Shown here piece by piece: positions 1-9,100 of a DNA stretch of 64,000 nucleotides (the first letter of the stretch is position 1; the number at the start of each line of letters is the position of its first letter). This DNA is from Vitreoscilla stercoraria DSM 513. Its GTDB lineage: Bacteria; Pseudomonadota; Gammaproteobacteria; Burkholderiales; Neisseriaceae. The position numbers were made by a program, and so were the translations under genes. Where the stretch lies: positions 100,946-164,945 of the forward strand of contig NZ_KB908023.1 of NCBI RefSeq assembly GCF_000382305.1, in the 5' to 3' direction. Under the pieces are notes generated by a model. It did no database searches and was not told the origin of the DNA. It saw only the letters and a program-made list of their open reading frames with translations.

Positions 1-320
1 TCGAAACGGAAATGGGTTATGGCGTGTGGTTACATGGCGAAGCAGTGGCTGCGGGCATGGTGTTAGCATGCCACTTGTCTGAGCATTTAGGACACATCAA
101 TGCTGAAGACACAGCACGTGTCATTCGCTTATTAGAACAAGCCCAATTGCCAACACAAGCACCTGATTTTGATTTAGACACATGGATTGCCCACATGCAA
201 CATGACAAAAAAGTCATCAATGGTGAAATGCGTTTTGTGGTTTTAGAGCGTTTGGGTAAAGCGGCAATGGCCAAAGGCATCACGGCGGAAATCCTAGCGA
301 ACGTCATCCCTCACGTTTAA
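1..320 (+). CDS. aroB: 3-dehydroquinate synthase, C-terminal part (cut by window edge)
   Basis: Only the last 106 or so codons are present; the reading frame is open to the left edge, so the gene starts outside the window. The piece contains the stretch GYGVWLHGEAVAAGM, which matches the AroB metal-site region (the His before GEAV is one of the zinc ligands in the family). AroB turns DAHP into 3-dehydroquinate, step two of the shikimate pathway, in the cytoplasm. It ends in TAA and is followed at once by a hairpin terminator. Nothing looks broken in the visible part. Confidence 0.93.
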   Translation, partial: ETEMGYGVWLHGEAVAAGMVLACHLSEHLGHINAEDTARVIRLLEQAQLPTQAPDFDLDTWIAHMQHDKKVINGEMRFVVLERLGKAAMAKGITAEILANVIPHV

Positions 321-344
321 ACAATATCAGCCATATTCAACATA

Positions 345-377
345 AAAAAGGCGTCTTGAGCTTACAGGACGCCTTTG
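345..377 (+). terminator. Hairpin terminator after aroB containing one DUS-like word
   Basis: AAAGGCGTC pairs with GACGCCTTT around a short loop and a T-rich tail follows. The right arm holds an exact TTACAGGACGC (362-372); the left arm has drifted (GCGTCTTGA), so only one arm is a perfect uptake-type word. Confidence 0.8.
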
Positions 378-478
378 TTTCGTTTGATTATTATATTCAC
401 AAAACTTGATACAACATATACAAATAACATATTGTTTTCAGGTAGAATATCTCAATAGCCATTACTGAGATCCGCCAA

Positions 479-3187
479 ATGAAACCACACTATTTGCATG
501 ATTTATTCAATCCCAAGCACATTGCCGTGGTTGGTGCCAGTGATCGGCCGCACAGCACGGGTCAAATCATCTTTACCCAATTATTAAGCGGTGAATTTAA
601 GGGGCAATTGAGCCCTGTCAACCTTCGCCATCCAATGGTGGCTGGCATTGCTGCTGTTGCCAATTTGAATCAATTGACGACTCAAGTCGATGTGGTGATT
701 GTCACCACGACACCCACATCATACGACAGCTTGATTCGTGACTGTGCCAAATTAAAAATACGCTTTGTGGTGTTGATTAAAAATCTAGATGAACCTAATC
801 CCAAAGATTTGCAATTGTTACACAAAGCCGTCAAGTTGGCGAAGCGTTTGAAAATCCGATTATTGGGTCCCAGTATTTTAGGCTTGATACGCCCCAGCAA
901 AAACTTGCAAGCCTCTACCTATCCAGGCGTCCTGAAACAAGGCAGCCTAGCCTTAATCACCCAGTCTAGCGGTTTGAGTTCTGCTTTATTAGACTGGGCT
1001 GATTCGCGCCAAATTGGTTTTTCAACCGTTTTGTCATTGGGTATTGAATCTTTAGACATTGATTATGGCGAAATCTTAGATTTTTTGGTCAGCGATGCAG
1101 GTACCAAAGCCATTTTGTTACACATCCATCACATACAAGATGGACGGCGTTTTATGAGTGCTTTGCGCTCAGCGGCACGCTTAAAACCTGTCGTTGTCTT
1201 AAAATCAGGACGAGATGAAGATCATATTGATGGTTTGTCCACTGCCAGCAGCTTATTAGACAGCAATGATATTTTTAACAGTGCTTTGAGCCGCGCAGGT
1301 GTGTTGCAAGTGCAAACCATGTCACAAATGTTTACCGCAGCACGCATGTTAACCGCCAACTATCGCGCAGCAGGCAATCGTTTGGCCATTATATCCAATG
1401 GCATTGGTTTGGGTGTTTTGGCCGTAGACAATGCACACGATGCCAAAGTGCCATTAGCCAAATTGGCTCCCGAAACCCAGCAATTGCTACAACAAGTTTT
1501 ACCTGCTCACTTTCAAATTCAAAATCCAATAGATATTGGCAACGATGCGTCTCCTGCTCGCTTTCGCTCAGTGACTAAAATTTGCATGGACGATTCTAAT
1601 GTGGATGGGGTGTTGGTGATTTTTTCACCTCAACAAGCCAGTGATGACATTGGTACTGCCAAAATGATGCTGCAATTGGCAAGGCAAACCAGCAAACCTT
1701 TGCTACTGGCATGGATGGGCAATGACAAGGTTAAAAACAGCAATTTATTATTGGCACAAGCCCAAGCCATCCGTTTCAAATCGCCTGAGTTTGCCATTGA
1801 AGTATTCAGCAGTTTGGCCAAGTTTCAACAAAACCAAGCCTTGTTATGGCAAACACCCAACCCTTTAGAAGGCAAAACCGTGGCTGCTGATGACAAGCAA
1901 GCCAAACAATTGATTGCTTCGGCCCAAGCACAAAATTTGACGGTCTTACCAGAATACACTTCTAAAAGTCTGTTAAATTGTTTTCACATTCACACCAATC
2001 CAACCCATTTGGCCAAAAGCGAAGATGAAGCGGTGCAATTGGCACAAAAAATGGGTTACCCCGTCGTCTTAAAAATCGACTCGCCCGATATTTTTTACAA
2101 ATCCAATGTCGACGGTGTGCGTTTGAACATTCCCGATGAAGTCAATTTGCGTGAATCTTATCGTCAAATTCTGGAACGAGCCCGTTTACTCGCTCCCTCA
2201 GCACGCATCGAAGGCTTGACCGTACAACCAATGTTGCAACAAAAAAGCACACGTGAAGCAATGATCAGTGTGACGCGCGACAAAATATTCGGCCCTGTCA
2301 TCACTTTTGGTGCAGGTGGGGTATCAGCGGTGATTCAAAAAGACAATGCAACGGCATTACCACCTTTGAATAAATTCATCATCCAAGACATGATAGACCG
2401 TACCAAAATTGGTCAAACTTTGGGTGCATTCAAACATATGCCTGCCATTGATTTTGAAGCATTGCAAAAAGTGTTGCTACGAGTGTCAGATTTGGTCAGC
2501 GACATGCCCGAAATCATTGAAGTAGAAATCAACCCACTGCTCTTAAGCCCACAAGGCGCTATTGCAGTGGATGCTCGTATCATTATTGATAAACAATCTA
2601 CCGCAACCCAAAATGTGCAACGCTATCAACACATGGCCATCATGCCTTATCCTGCTTATTTAGAGGAAACCTTGCAACTGAAAAATGGAATGCCTGTGGC
2701 ATTGCGCCCATTGCGGCCTGAAGATGCGGATATGGTACAAGAATTTGTACGCAATTTATCCGACCAAAGTCGTTACAACCGCTTTATGTCTAGCATCAAA
2801 CAATTGTCACAACAAGTTTTGGTACGTTTTACGCAATTGGATTATGACCGTGAAATGGCTTTGGCTTTGGTGCGTACCGATGAAAATGGTCAAGAAGAAG
2901 TATTGGGCATGAGCCGTTATACCACAGACCCAGATATGGAAGTGTGTGAGTTTGCCATTTCAATTGCGGATACTTGGCAAGGTCATGGTATTGGTACGAT
3001 TTTAATGAACAAACTGTTCGCAGTTGCCAGCGAACAAGGCTTACTCAGTATGCGCGGTGAAGTTTTAGTCAGCAACAAAGGTATGCAATTTTTGGTTAAA
3101 AAATTAGGCTTCAAACTGAAAAAAGACCCCGAAGACCATAATATTTACATCGTTACTCGCCCTTTGAATGTTGAAACCGTCAGTTAA
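479..3187 (+). CDS. pat: Pat/YfiQ-type protein: ADP-forming acyl-CoA synthetase-like domains fused to GNAT acetyltransferase
   Basis: The 902-residue product has the layout of E. coli PatZ/YfiQ (886 aa). A CoA-binding Rossmann domain starts at about residue 10 (IAVVGASDRP), followed by succinyl-CoA-ligase-like domains, an ATP-grasp region at about 500-720 (GYPVVLKIDSP) and a C-terminal GNAT domain from about 735 (LRPLRPEDADMV, later WQGHGIGTILM). Family members acetylate lysines, for example on acetyl-CoA synthetase, using acetyl-CoA; the synthetase half is usually catalytically dead and senses ligands. The ribosome site is weak (GAGATC before ATG). It stands alone between the aroB terminator and the rpsP operon. 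The substrate is inferred from the family only. Confidence 0.88.
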   Translation: MKPHYLHDLFNPKHIAVVGASDRPHSTGQIIFTQLLSGEFKGQLSPVNLRHPMVAGIAAVANLNQLTTQVDVVIVTTTPTSYDSLIRDCAKLKIRFVVLIKNLDEPNPKDLQLLHKAVKLAKRLKIRLLGPSILGLIRPSKNLQASTYPGVLKQGSLALITQSSGLSSALLDWADSRQIGFSTVLSLGIESLDIDYGEILDFLVSDAGTKAILLHIHHIQDGRRFMSALRSAARLKPVVVLKSGRDEDHIDGLSTASSLLDSNDIFNSALSRAGVLQVQTMSQMFTAARMLTANYRAAGNRLAIISNGIGLGVLAVDNAHDAKVPLAKLAPETQQLLQQVLPAHFQIQNPIDIGNDASPARFRSVTKICMDDSNVDGVLVIFSPQQASDDIGTAKMMLQLARQTSKPLLLAWMGNDKVKNSNLLLAQAQAIRFKSPEFAIEVFSSLAKFQQNQALLWQTPNPLEGKTVAADDKQAKQLIASAQAQNLTVLPEYTSKSLLNCFHIHTNPTHLAKSEDEAVQLAQKMGYPVVLKIDSPDIFYKSNVDGVRLNIPDEVNLRESYRQILERARLLAPSARIEGLTVQPMLQQKSTREAMISVTRDKIFGPVITFGAGGVSAVIQKDNATALPPLNKFIIQDMIDRTKIGQTLGAFKHMPAIDFEALQKVLLRVSDLVSDMPEIIEVEINPLLLSPQGAIAVDARIIIDKQSTATQNVQRYQHMAIMPYPAYLEETLQLKNGMPVALRPLRPEDADMVQEFVRNLSDQSRYNRFMSSIKQLSQQVLVRFTQLDYDREMALALVRTDENGQEEVLGMSRYTTDPDMEVCEFAISIADTWQGHGIGTILMNKLFAVASEQGLLSMRGEVLVSNKGMQFLVKKLGFKLKKDPEDHNIYIVTRPLNVETVS

Positions 3188-3277
3188 ATTCAGCAGCTTG
3201 CGATTAAGAGCTTGCCATTAAAGCTATTTTTAGCCTAAAATTGCGGGTTTACTTCTATTGATTTTTAAGGAATACAC

Positions 3278-3517
3278 ATGGTTGTCATTCGTTTGTCTCG
3301 CGGTGGTTCTAAACACCGTCCTTTCTACAACGTTGTTGTTGCTGACTCTCGTAACCGTCGTGACGGTCGTTTCATCGAGCGCGTTGGTTTTTACAACCCA
3401 GTTGCGAACGAAAAACAAGAACGCGTACGTTTGAACAACGACCGTTTGAACCACTGGGTTAGCCAAGGCGCACAATTGAGCGACGCGGTTGCCAAATTGG
3501 TTAAAGAACAAGCTTAA
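3278..3517 (+). CDS. rpsP: 30S ribosomal protein S16
   Basis: The 79-residue basic protein begins MVVIRLSRGGSKHRPFYNVVVADSR, of which the RLxRGGxKxxPFY block is diagnostic for S16. S16 binds 16S rRNA in the body of the small subunit. An AAGGA Shine-Dalgarno lies about 8 bases before ATG. It is first in the conserved operon rpsP-rimM-trmD-rplS, with only 6 bases to rimM, which couples production of ribosomal proteins with a ribosome maturation factor and a tRNA methylase. Length is normal for the family. Confidence 0.98.
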   Translation: MVVIRLSRGGSKHRPFYNVVVADSRNRRDGRFIERVGFYNPVANEKQERVRLNNDRLNHWVSQGAQLSDAVAKLVKEQA

Positions 3518-3523
3518 TTCACG

Positions 3524-4060
3524 ATGACTGATGCGGTTTTAACCCTGCCAGATGGCAGTGCATTGATTACCATGGGCTTTGTCCGTGGTGCCGTTGGTAT
3601 CAGAGGCTGGGTCAAAATCGGTAGCGATACCGAGTATCTCGACAGTTTGCTGGATTATGGTACTTGGTACCTGATTAAAGGCAAACAACGTGTTGAAATC
3701 GAAGTTGAAACCGGCAAAGTCGTGAACAATAAAGAACTGCAGGTTAAATTCGCAGGTTGCGATGATCGTAACCAAGCTGAATTGTGGCAAGGTTATACTA
3801 TTGCCATTGCTCGCGCGGATTTTGAAGAAACCGAAGATGGTGAATATTACTGGACAGATTTGATTGGCATGAGTGTCATCAATAAAGAAGGTATTGTTCT
3901 TGGCAACGTCCACAGTTTGTTGCAAACAGGTGCACATGATGTGTTGGTGATTCGTGGTGGTGAACACGGCGAAAAACTGATTCCATTCATTGAACACTTT
4001 GTTGGCGAAGTGAACTTGGAAGCCAAAACCATTGAAGTGGAATGGGGTTTGGATTACTGA
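3524..4060 (+). CDS. rimM: 16S rRNA processing protein RimM
   Basis: The 178-residue product shows the RimM N-terminal domain (MGFVRGAVGIRGWVKI at about 17-32) and a PRC-barrel C-terminal half (YYWTDLIGMSV near 107, later LIPFIEHFVGEVN). RimM helps mature the 3' domain of 16S rRNA and binds ribosomal protein S19 in the cytoplasm. It sits 6 bases after rpsP. Its TGA stop shares one base with the trmD ATG (TGATG), which suggests translational coupling. Confidence 0.97.
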   Translation: MTDAVLTLPDGSALITMGFVRGAVGIRGWVKIGSDTEYLDSLLDYGTWYLIKGKQRVEIEVETGKVVNNKELQVKFAGCDDRNQAELWQGYTIAIARADFEETEDGEYYWTDLIGMSVINKEGIVLGNVHSLLQTGAHDVLVIRGGEHGEKLIPFIEHFVGEVNLEAKTIEVEWGLDY

Positions 4061-4806
4061 TGCACATTCAAGTCATCAGTATACTGCCAGAGATGTTTGC
4101 CGCACTCACCGATTATGGTGTGACCTCGCGCGCATTAAACCAAGGCTTGTGGCAATTTAGCGCGATCAATCCGCGTCAATTTGCTGATAACAAACTCGGT
4201 TATATCGATGACAGACCTTATGGTGGTGGACCTGGTATGGTGATGATGGCGCCGCCTTTGGCAGCTGCAATCGAACATGCTAAAGCCCAACATCAAGGCC
4301 AAAAAACTCCTCGTGTGGTGTATTTGAGCCCTCAAGGCACACCGCTAACACATGCCAAAACGCAAGAATTGGCACAATTAGATGGTTTGATTTTACTGTG
4401 TGGTCGCTATGAAGGCGTGGATGAACGCTTGATTGACAGCCATGTAGATGAAGAAATCTCAATTGGTGATTTTGTGGTCACAGGCGGCGAACTGCCTGCC
4501 ATGATGTTAATGGATTCTGTATTGCGTCAAATTGATGGCACACTCGGAAAACAAGCATCGGCAGAACAAGATTCATTTGCCAACGGCTTACTCGATTGCC
4601 CACATTACACGCGGCCTGAAAGCTTTGCAAACATGAATGTTCCTGAAGTTTTACTCTCAGGAAATCATGCCAAGATTGCAAAATGGCGAGCCCAGCAAGC
4701 CACTTTGCGCACTGAACAACGCAGACCTGATTTGATTGCTGCGTTGAAATTACAGGCGTCTGAACTCGATTCATCGAGTCAACAGACAAGGCCATATGAT
4801 ATTTAG
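4060..4806 (+). CDS. trmD: tRNA (guanine37-N1)-methyltransferase
   Basis: TrmD methylates G37 next to the anticodon with S-adenosylmethionine and prevents +1 frameshifting. The 248-residue product starts MHIQVISILPEMF. It has the YGGGPGM loop (about 54-60) and the trefoil-knot motifs LLCGRYEGVDERL (112-124) and SIGDFVVTGGELPAM (134-148). The frame opens 18 bases further up inside rimM, but the ATG overlapping the rimM stop gives the conserved N terminus, so I place the start there. It is third in the rpsP operon and 8 bases before rplS. Confidence 0.97.
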   Translation: MHIQVISILPEMFAALTDYGVTSRALNQGLWQFSAINPRQFADNKLGYIDDRPYGGGPGMVMMAPPLAAAIEHAKAQHQGQKTPRVVYLSPQGTPLTHAKTQELAQLDGLILLCGRYEGVDERLIDSHVDEEISIGDFVVTGGELPAMMLMDSVLRQIDGTLGKQASAEQDSFANGLLDCPHYTRPESFANMNVPEVLLSGNHAKIAKWRAQQATLRTEQRRPDLIAALKLQASELDSSSQQTRPYDI

Positions 4807-4814
4807 GATATTAA

Positions 4815-5186
4815 ATGAACATTATTGAACAATTAGAGCAAGAAGAAATTGCTCGCTTGAACAAAGAAATCCCTGCATTTGCACCAGGTGACACTGTAAT
4901 CGTATCTGTATCTGTAACTGAGGGTACTCGTACTCGTTTGCAGGCTTACGAAGGCGTTGTTATCGCTCGTCGTAACCGTGGTTTGAACTCTAGCTTCATC
5001 GTTCGTAAAATCTCTAACGGTGAAGGCGTTGAACGTACATTCCAATTGTACGCTCCTTCAGTAGCTAAAATTGAAGTGAAACGTCGTGGTGACGTTCGTC
5101 GCGCTAAATTGTACTACTTACGTGGTTTGACTGGTAAAGCTGCTCGTATTAAAGAGAAATTGCCAGCACGTAAAGTGGCTAAATAA
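4815..5186 (+). CDS. rplS: 50S ribosomal protein L19
   Basis: The 123-residue protein has the L19 hallmarks FAPGDTVIVSV, RLQAYEGVVIARRNRGLNSSF and KLYYLRGLTGKAARIKE. L19 sits at the 30S-50S interface of the ribosome. It is the last gene of the rpsP-rimM-trmD-rplS operon, and a strong intrinsic terminator starts 25 bases after its stop. GCT and CGT codons are favoured, as expected of a highly expressed ribosomal gene, in contrast with the CAA/TTG-rich neighbours. Confidence 0.98.
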   Translation: MNIIEQLEQEEIARLNKEIPAFAPGDTVIVSVSVTEGTRTRLQAYEGVVIARRNRGLNSSFIVRKISNGEGVERTFQLYAPSVAKIEVKRRGDVRRAKLYYLRGLTGKAARIKEKLPARKVAK

Positions 5187-5210
5187 TTCAGTATTTGCTA
5201 AAAATACGTT

Positions 5211-5239
5211 AAAAACGGTGCCAAATGGCACCGTTTTTT
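5211..5239 (+). terminator. Intrinsic terminator of the rpsP-rplS operon
   Basis: AAAAACGGTGCC pairs with GGCACCGTTTTT around a 4-base loop (AAAT), followed by more T. It is a classical rho-independent terminator and does not use the DUS-like word. Confidence 0.93.
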
Positions 5240-5273
5240 TTATGATGCTTCCACCCACAATCAAAGGTCGTTT

Positions 5274-5594
5274 ATGCGTCATTCGGTTTTATTCAGCATG
5301 GCTTTGTTATGTTTGAGCCACAGCATTTATGCCAACTGGACTCTTAGCCCTGATAAATGGTTACAACAACAATGCCACCAATACCTCAGCCAATTGCCAC
5401 AATTGAAGCTTTCTAGCAGCCAACACACGCCCATCTGCCGTTGTATGGTCACACAAGCCAAGCAACAATTGTCTGTACGTGATTTGTGGCGCTTAACGCA
5501 ATTATCCCAAGCGCAGTTACAACAACAATACAGCCAGTCCACCCAAGCAGCTTTTCAAATATGTCGAGCCCAAATATTACCCAAAAACAAATAA
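5274..5594 (+). CDS. Small secreted four-cysteine protein of unknown function
   Basis: The family is not recognised. The 106-residue product has a signal peptide (hydrophobic core at about 5-17, probable cleavage after Ala20 in SIYA-NW). The mature part is rich in Gln, Leu and Ser and has four cysteines (34, 55, 57, 97), including a CRC pair, so one or two disulfides in the periplasm are plausible. A T-rich/GTCG stretch rather than a clear Shine-Dalgarno precedes ATG. It is monocistronic, set between the rplS terminator and a bidirectional DUS-type hairpin. I do not assign a function. Confidence 0.6.
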   Translation: MRHSVLFSMALLCLSHSIYANWTLSPDKWLQQQCHQYLSQLPQLKLSSSQHTPICRCMVTQAKQQLSVRDLWRLTQLSQAQLQQQYSQSTQAAFQICRAQILPKNK

Positions 5595-5622
5595 AGCGTC
5601 CTGTATGGTTACAGGACGCTTA
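5593..5622. terminator. Bidirectional hairpin between convergent genes, DUS-like inverted pair
   Basis: AAGCGTCCTGTA and TACAGGACGCTT form a 12-bp stem between the secreted-protein gene and the converging ppk2 gene. The right arm is an exact uptake-type word; the left has GTAT instead of GTAA. The first stem bases overlap the upstream TAA stop. Confidence 0.85.
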
Positions 5623-5633
5623 TTGAAGGCTGA

Positions 5634-6614
5634 TTATTTGTTTTTAATTCTGGGTTTAGACACAATTTTATTGTCTACCCCTTTAATGGCTTTGACATCC
5701 TTACCCGGATAATCCAAAGCATGTAAAAAATGACGAATACAATTCAAACGCGCCCGTTTTTTGTCATCCGATTTGATGACCATCCACGGCGCATCGCCTG
5801 TATGGGTATGGAAAAACATTTGGTTTTTCGCTTCAGTGTAATCATCCCAACGGTCTAAAGATTGGATGTCAATCGGCGACAATTTCCAATGTTTTAATGG
5901 GTCATCACGGCGTGAAATAAAACGGCGCAATTGCTCTTCACGACTGACTGAAAACCAAAATTTAAAAATATGAATGCCATCATTGACCAACATGCGCTCC
6001 ACTTCAGGCGCTTGGCGCATGAATTGTAAATATTCATGCGATTCACAAAAACCCATCACCTTTTCCACGCCAGCACGGTTATACCAAGAACGGTCAAACA
6101 ACACCATTTCACCTGCTGTTGGCAAATGATTTAAATAGCGTTGAAAATACCATTGACCGCGCTCGACTTCAGTCGGCTTTTCCAACGCCACCACACGCGC
6201 ACCACGCGGATTTAAATGCTCCATAAAGCGTTTGATGGTACCGCCCTTGCCCGCTGCATCACGACCTTCAAACAAACATACAATGCGCTGACCCGTTTCT
6301 TTGACCCAAGATTGCACTTTTAACAATTCAATTTGCAACAATTGTTTGTCATGCTCATACACTTTACGACTTATGCGGTTTTTGTACGGATAATTTTTAG
6401 GTAAAGGTGCCCGATCAGCATTTTCTTGGCTCAAAGGCGTATGCAACACGCTTTCGGTGAAAATGGACAGACCATCTTCATCGATATCAGCCAGCTCCTC
6501 CACCAATTCATTGACAAGCACCATGTCTACTGTGTCTTTTTCCTCAACAACAACCGCATCGTCTTGCACGACATCTTGCGAAACTTCCACTACTTCAGAT
6601 AACGACGTACCCAT
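5634..6614 (-). CDS. ppk2: Polyphosphate kinase 2 (PPK2 family)
   Basis: PPK2 enzymes transfer phosphate between polyphosphate and nucleotides, usually making GTP or ATP from GDP or ADP. The 326-residue product has a Walker A loop (FEGRDAAGKGGT, about 115-126), the lid-side motif VALEKPTEVERGQWYFQRY and a Walker B-like segment (LFDRSWYNRAGVE, about 172-184), all typical of single-domain PPK2. About 75 residues before the conserved core are acidic and valine-rich (DVVQDDAVVVEEKD), longer than in compact members. GAAGG precedes ATG by 7 bases, supporting this start. It converges on the secreted-protein gene and shares its terminator. Confidence 0.92.
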   Translation of the reverse strand: MGTSLSEVVEVSQDVVQDDAVVVEEKDTVDMVLVNELVEELADIDEDGLSIFTESVLHTPLSQENADRAPLPKNYPYKNRISRKVYEHDKQLLQIELLKVQSWVKETGQRIVCLFEGRDAAGKGGTIKRFMEHLNPRGARVVALEKPTEVERGQWYFQRYLNHLPTAGEMVLFDRSWYNRAGVEKVMGFCESHEYLQFMRQAPEVERMLVNDGIHIFKFWFSVSREEQLRRFISRRDDPLKHWKLSPIDIQSLDRWDDYTEAKNQMFFHTHTGDAPWMVIKSDDKKRARLNCIRHFLHALDYPGKDVKAIKGVDNKIVSKPRIKNK

Positions 6615-6700
6615 ATATCGACCTTCGTGATTTGTGTGATAAATGATTTTAATGACATTTTTATGAATATTATAAGCCGATTATCACCACAATTAAGCAC

Positions 6701-8554
6701 TTAAACAATATGCTTTTGTGTTATGTCAAATGAATCAAGCAAATCCACTTCCATCAAGCCACGCAAGGCATTGCTCATATAAATATGAGCAGCGTCCTGT
6801 AACATTACCCAATCAATACAAGCCGATTCTTGTACACCATGCTCAAAACCGTATTGTGCAGGATTGTGCAAAACAGCTTGGCGCATCACACCATTCAAAA
6901 TATCCAAATCCAAACTTGGCGTATACACACGTCCATCAGCCATTTGCACAAACACATTCGAGCGACCACCTTCAAGCAGATAGCCTGCTTGATTAAACAG
7001 CAAACCATCAAAACAGTCTTGCACCATCGCAGCTTGCCACACGCTGTCCAAAACATGTCGCTGCGTGGTTTTATGGCGGCGCAACACGTCTTGAATAGGC
7101 AATACCACCTCGCTGACACACACACGCTGTTTGCCTTGCAAAGGGATTAATGGGGCATCCGTCCACACCACTTCGCCATTAGGCAAAACTTCACATTTCA
7201 CCCGAAAGCGTCCTTGTGCATATTTTTGCACACAAGCGTCCTGTAAATCTTGCCACACCTGTTCTACATTCACAGGCACACTCAAAGCCTTGCTGCTGTG
7301 GTGCAAACGCTGTTTGTGCCAATCCAATAGCGCACACACGCCATCTTCGACCAACATCGTTTCCATCAAGCCTATCGCTGAGGGCAATTGCTGTACAAAA
7401 CGGGCTTTCCACAAACATTCGTCCCATTCATCTTCTGCCACGCTATCGATAACAATGCCCGAACCAATGCCCATATTCAAATCATAATGTGGGCTGTTTT
7501 GTTGTTGTGTCAAACTCAAAGAACGGATGATGACATTCCACACACCTTCAAAGCCCAAACCGCCATCACAAGGCTCTAAATAACCAATACTGCCTGTGTA
7601 CATACCACGCTTGCGCTGCTCCAAATCGGCAATCACTTGCATCGCCATGCGTTTGGGCGCACCTGTAATCGAGCCACAAGGAAAAGCGGCCTGTAAAATG
7701 TCTGCAACCTTGGTTTCAGGACGCATCGTGGCGGTGACGGTGGAAGTCATTTGCCACACCGAACCGAACGCATTGACTTCAAACGCTTGCGGCACAGCCA
7801 CACCGCCCACAGTGGCCAATTTGCCCAAATCATTGCGCAATAAATCCACAATCATCACGTTTTCAGCACGATTTTTGGCATCGTTTTGCAAAGCGTGTGC
7901 ACGCGCTTCATCTAAGCCGTCCTGTAAAATCGGTGCCGTGCCTTTCATGGGCTTGGTAAGCATGGTGCCATCATCTTGCAATTGCAAAAACAATTCAGGC
8001 GAAAAACCCAAATGCCAAGCTGCGCCACCATTGACTTCAGGCGGCACATGCGCCAAAACGCCATAAGGCACTTGTTGGCGTTCACGCAAACGCTGATACA
8101 AAGCCACAGGCTCGCCATAAGCCGTCCCTGTCCAAGCAGTGGTGTAATTGATTTGATACACATCCCCCCGACCGATGGCCGCATGAATCTCTGCAATGTG
8201 GCGCAAATAATCCTCTTGCTCGGTGGTATTGCACAAATCCACAATACCAGCATGGTCTTGTACCGCACGCCAAGGCAAACTTTCATCGGCCTCATCCACC
8301 ACATCGCAACGCTCAAACCACAACAAATACATGGCATGCTCATGGTCACCAAACATCACATCGACACCAAAATCATATGATTGCCACAACACCACATGCC
8401 AAGATTTGTCCCACCCTTGCCGCAATAAGCCATCTATTTGATGCAATTGATCGGCAGTGATGGTATCCAAACCAACCCAGTTTTGGTAATAACGACAACG
8501 CTTGGTTTGGGCATCGTCCAAAACCACAAAATACGGTCTTTCTAATGATTTCAT
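6701..8554 (-). CDS. pabBC: Aminodeoxychorismate synthase component I fused to 4-amino-4-deoxychorismate lyase (PabB-PabC)
   Basis: The 617-residue protein joins two enzymes of p-aminobenzoate synthesis for folate. Residues 1 to about 370 are a chorismate-binding domain, with KPMKGT (the PabB-type motif holding the catalytic Lys), AENVMIVDLLRNDLG and GSITGAPKRMAM. Residues from about 385 to the end look like a class IV PLP aminotransferase/lyase (ETMLVEDGVCALLDWHKQRL, later LLEGGRSNVFVQM). The first half aminates chorismate with ammonia from PabA, which is not in the window; the second half releases pyruvate. Two exact DUS-like words lie inside the gene, both read as Leu-Gln-Asp-Ala. Such fusions are known elsewhere. 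Confidence 0.93.
   Translation of the reverse strand: MKSLERPYFVVLDDAQTKRCRYYQNWVGLDTITADQLHQIDGLLRQGWDKSWHVVLWQSYDFGVDVMFGDHEHAMYLLWFERCDVVDEADESLPWRAVQDHAGIVDLCNTTEQEDYLRHIAEIHAAIGRGDVYQINYTTAWTGTAYGEPVALYQRLRERQQVPYGVLAHVPPEVNGGAAWHLGFSPELFLQLQDDGTMLTKPMKGTAPILQDGLDEARAHALQNDAKNRAENVMIVDLLRNDLGKLATVGGVAVPQAFEVNAFGSVWQMTSTVTATMRPETKVADILQAAFPCGSITGAPKRMAMQVIADLEQRKRGMYTGSIGYLEPCDGGLGFEGVWNVIIRSLSLTQQQNSPHYDLNMGIGSGIVIDSVAEDEWDECLWKARFVQQLPSAIGLMETMLVEDGVCALLDWHKQRLHHSSKALSVPVNVEQVWQDLQDACVQKYAQGRFRVKCEVLPNGEVVWTDAPLIPLQGKQRVCVSEVVLPIQDVLRRHKTTQRHVLDSVWQAAMVQDCFDGLLFNQAGYLLEGGRSNVFVQMADGRVYTPSLDLDILNGVMRQAVLHNPAQYGFEHGVQESACIDWVMLQDAAHIYMSNALRGLMEVDLLDSFDITQKHIV
6791..6802 (+). repeat. Intragenic DUS-like word AGCGTCCTGTAA
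   Basis: Exact 12-base copy inside pabBC; on the coding strand it reads as codons for Leu-Gln-Asp-Ala. Confidence 0.85.
7235..7246 (+). repeat. Intragenic DUS-like word AGCGTCCTGTAA
   Basis: Second exact copy inside pabBC, again coding for Leu-Gln-Asp-Ala. Near copies with one change (GCGGCCTGTAA, CGTCCTGTAA, TTTCAGGACGC) also occur in this gene at about 7687, 7917 and 7714. Confidence 0.85.
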
Positions 8555-8591
8555 GCTTTGACTTTATTCATTTTAAAAATTAACAACAACA

Positions 8592-9062
8592 CTAACACGT
8601 TCCCGCTCGAATGATTTGTGCCATTTTTGCCCGATAATCATCAGGCGTATACAAATTGACGATTTTACAAGTATCGCCACTGCATGCCACCGCAAAATCA
8701 ATTTCAAATGTTTGACCAAAATTCCGGCCTTTGGCTTTGATGCGACCATTGGCCAACGGTGTGAATGTCATTTGATTCAAACGAGTGTCATAGTCATTGC
8801 CCGGAATTAGTGGATACGCATCATAGACCCATTCACACATTTCACCTTCATGCGCATCGGCAATGCGATCGCGCTCTTCAATCAAGCGGCGCAATTGCGG
8901 TGCGGCATGCAATTTAATCGTATCAATGCCTAATAAATCTTCATTCAAGTGATCGGCATACACTTTTTTGACAAATCCCGCAGGCGATTGCGCGCCCGCT
9001 ACCGTGATACAGGCACACAACAACAACCCAAAAATAATTTGCACTTTCTGTTTACACAACAT
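8592..9062 (-). CDS. Secreted protein of unknown function
   Basis: Not firmly recognised. The 156-residue product has a clear signal peptide (MLCKQKVQIIFGLLLCACITVAG, likely cut at AGA-Q). The mature domain begins with FVKKVYADHL and has a middle segment LRRLIEERDRIA and four cysteines (CEW, CSGDTC and a terminal Cys), which suggests disulfides. The pattern loosely recalls small DUF3828-like periplasmic proteins, but I could not confirm it. It lies between pabBC and the pntAB unit on the same strand, separated from pntB by a terminator, so it may have its own promoter. Confidence 0.6.
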   Translation of the reverse strand: MLCKQKVQIIFGLLLCACITVAGAQSPAGFVKKVYADHLNEDLLGIDTIKLHAAPQLRRLIEERDRIADAHEGEMCEWVYDAYPLIPGNDYDTRLNQMTFTPLANGRIKAKGRNFGQTFEIDFAVACSGDTCKIVNLYTPDDYRAKMAQIIRAGTC

Positions 9063-9100
9063 GTGTTTTCCTTCATTAATGGCGATTGTCCTATCAAATC

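Noticed and set aside
3230..3511. Long open frame opposite rpsP
   Set aside because: It is an antisense shadow of a highly expressed gene with strong codon bias; composition and lack of a ribosome site argue against coding.
7596..8066. Open frame opposite pabBC
   Set aside because: No ribosome site or domain; the fusion on the other strand explains the conservation pattern.
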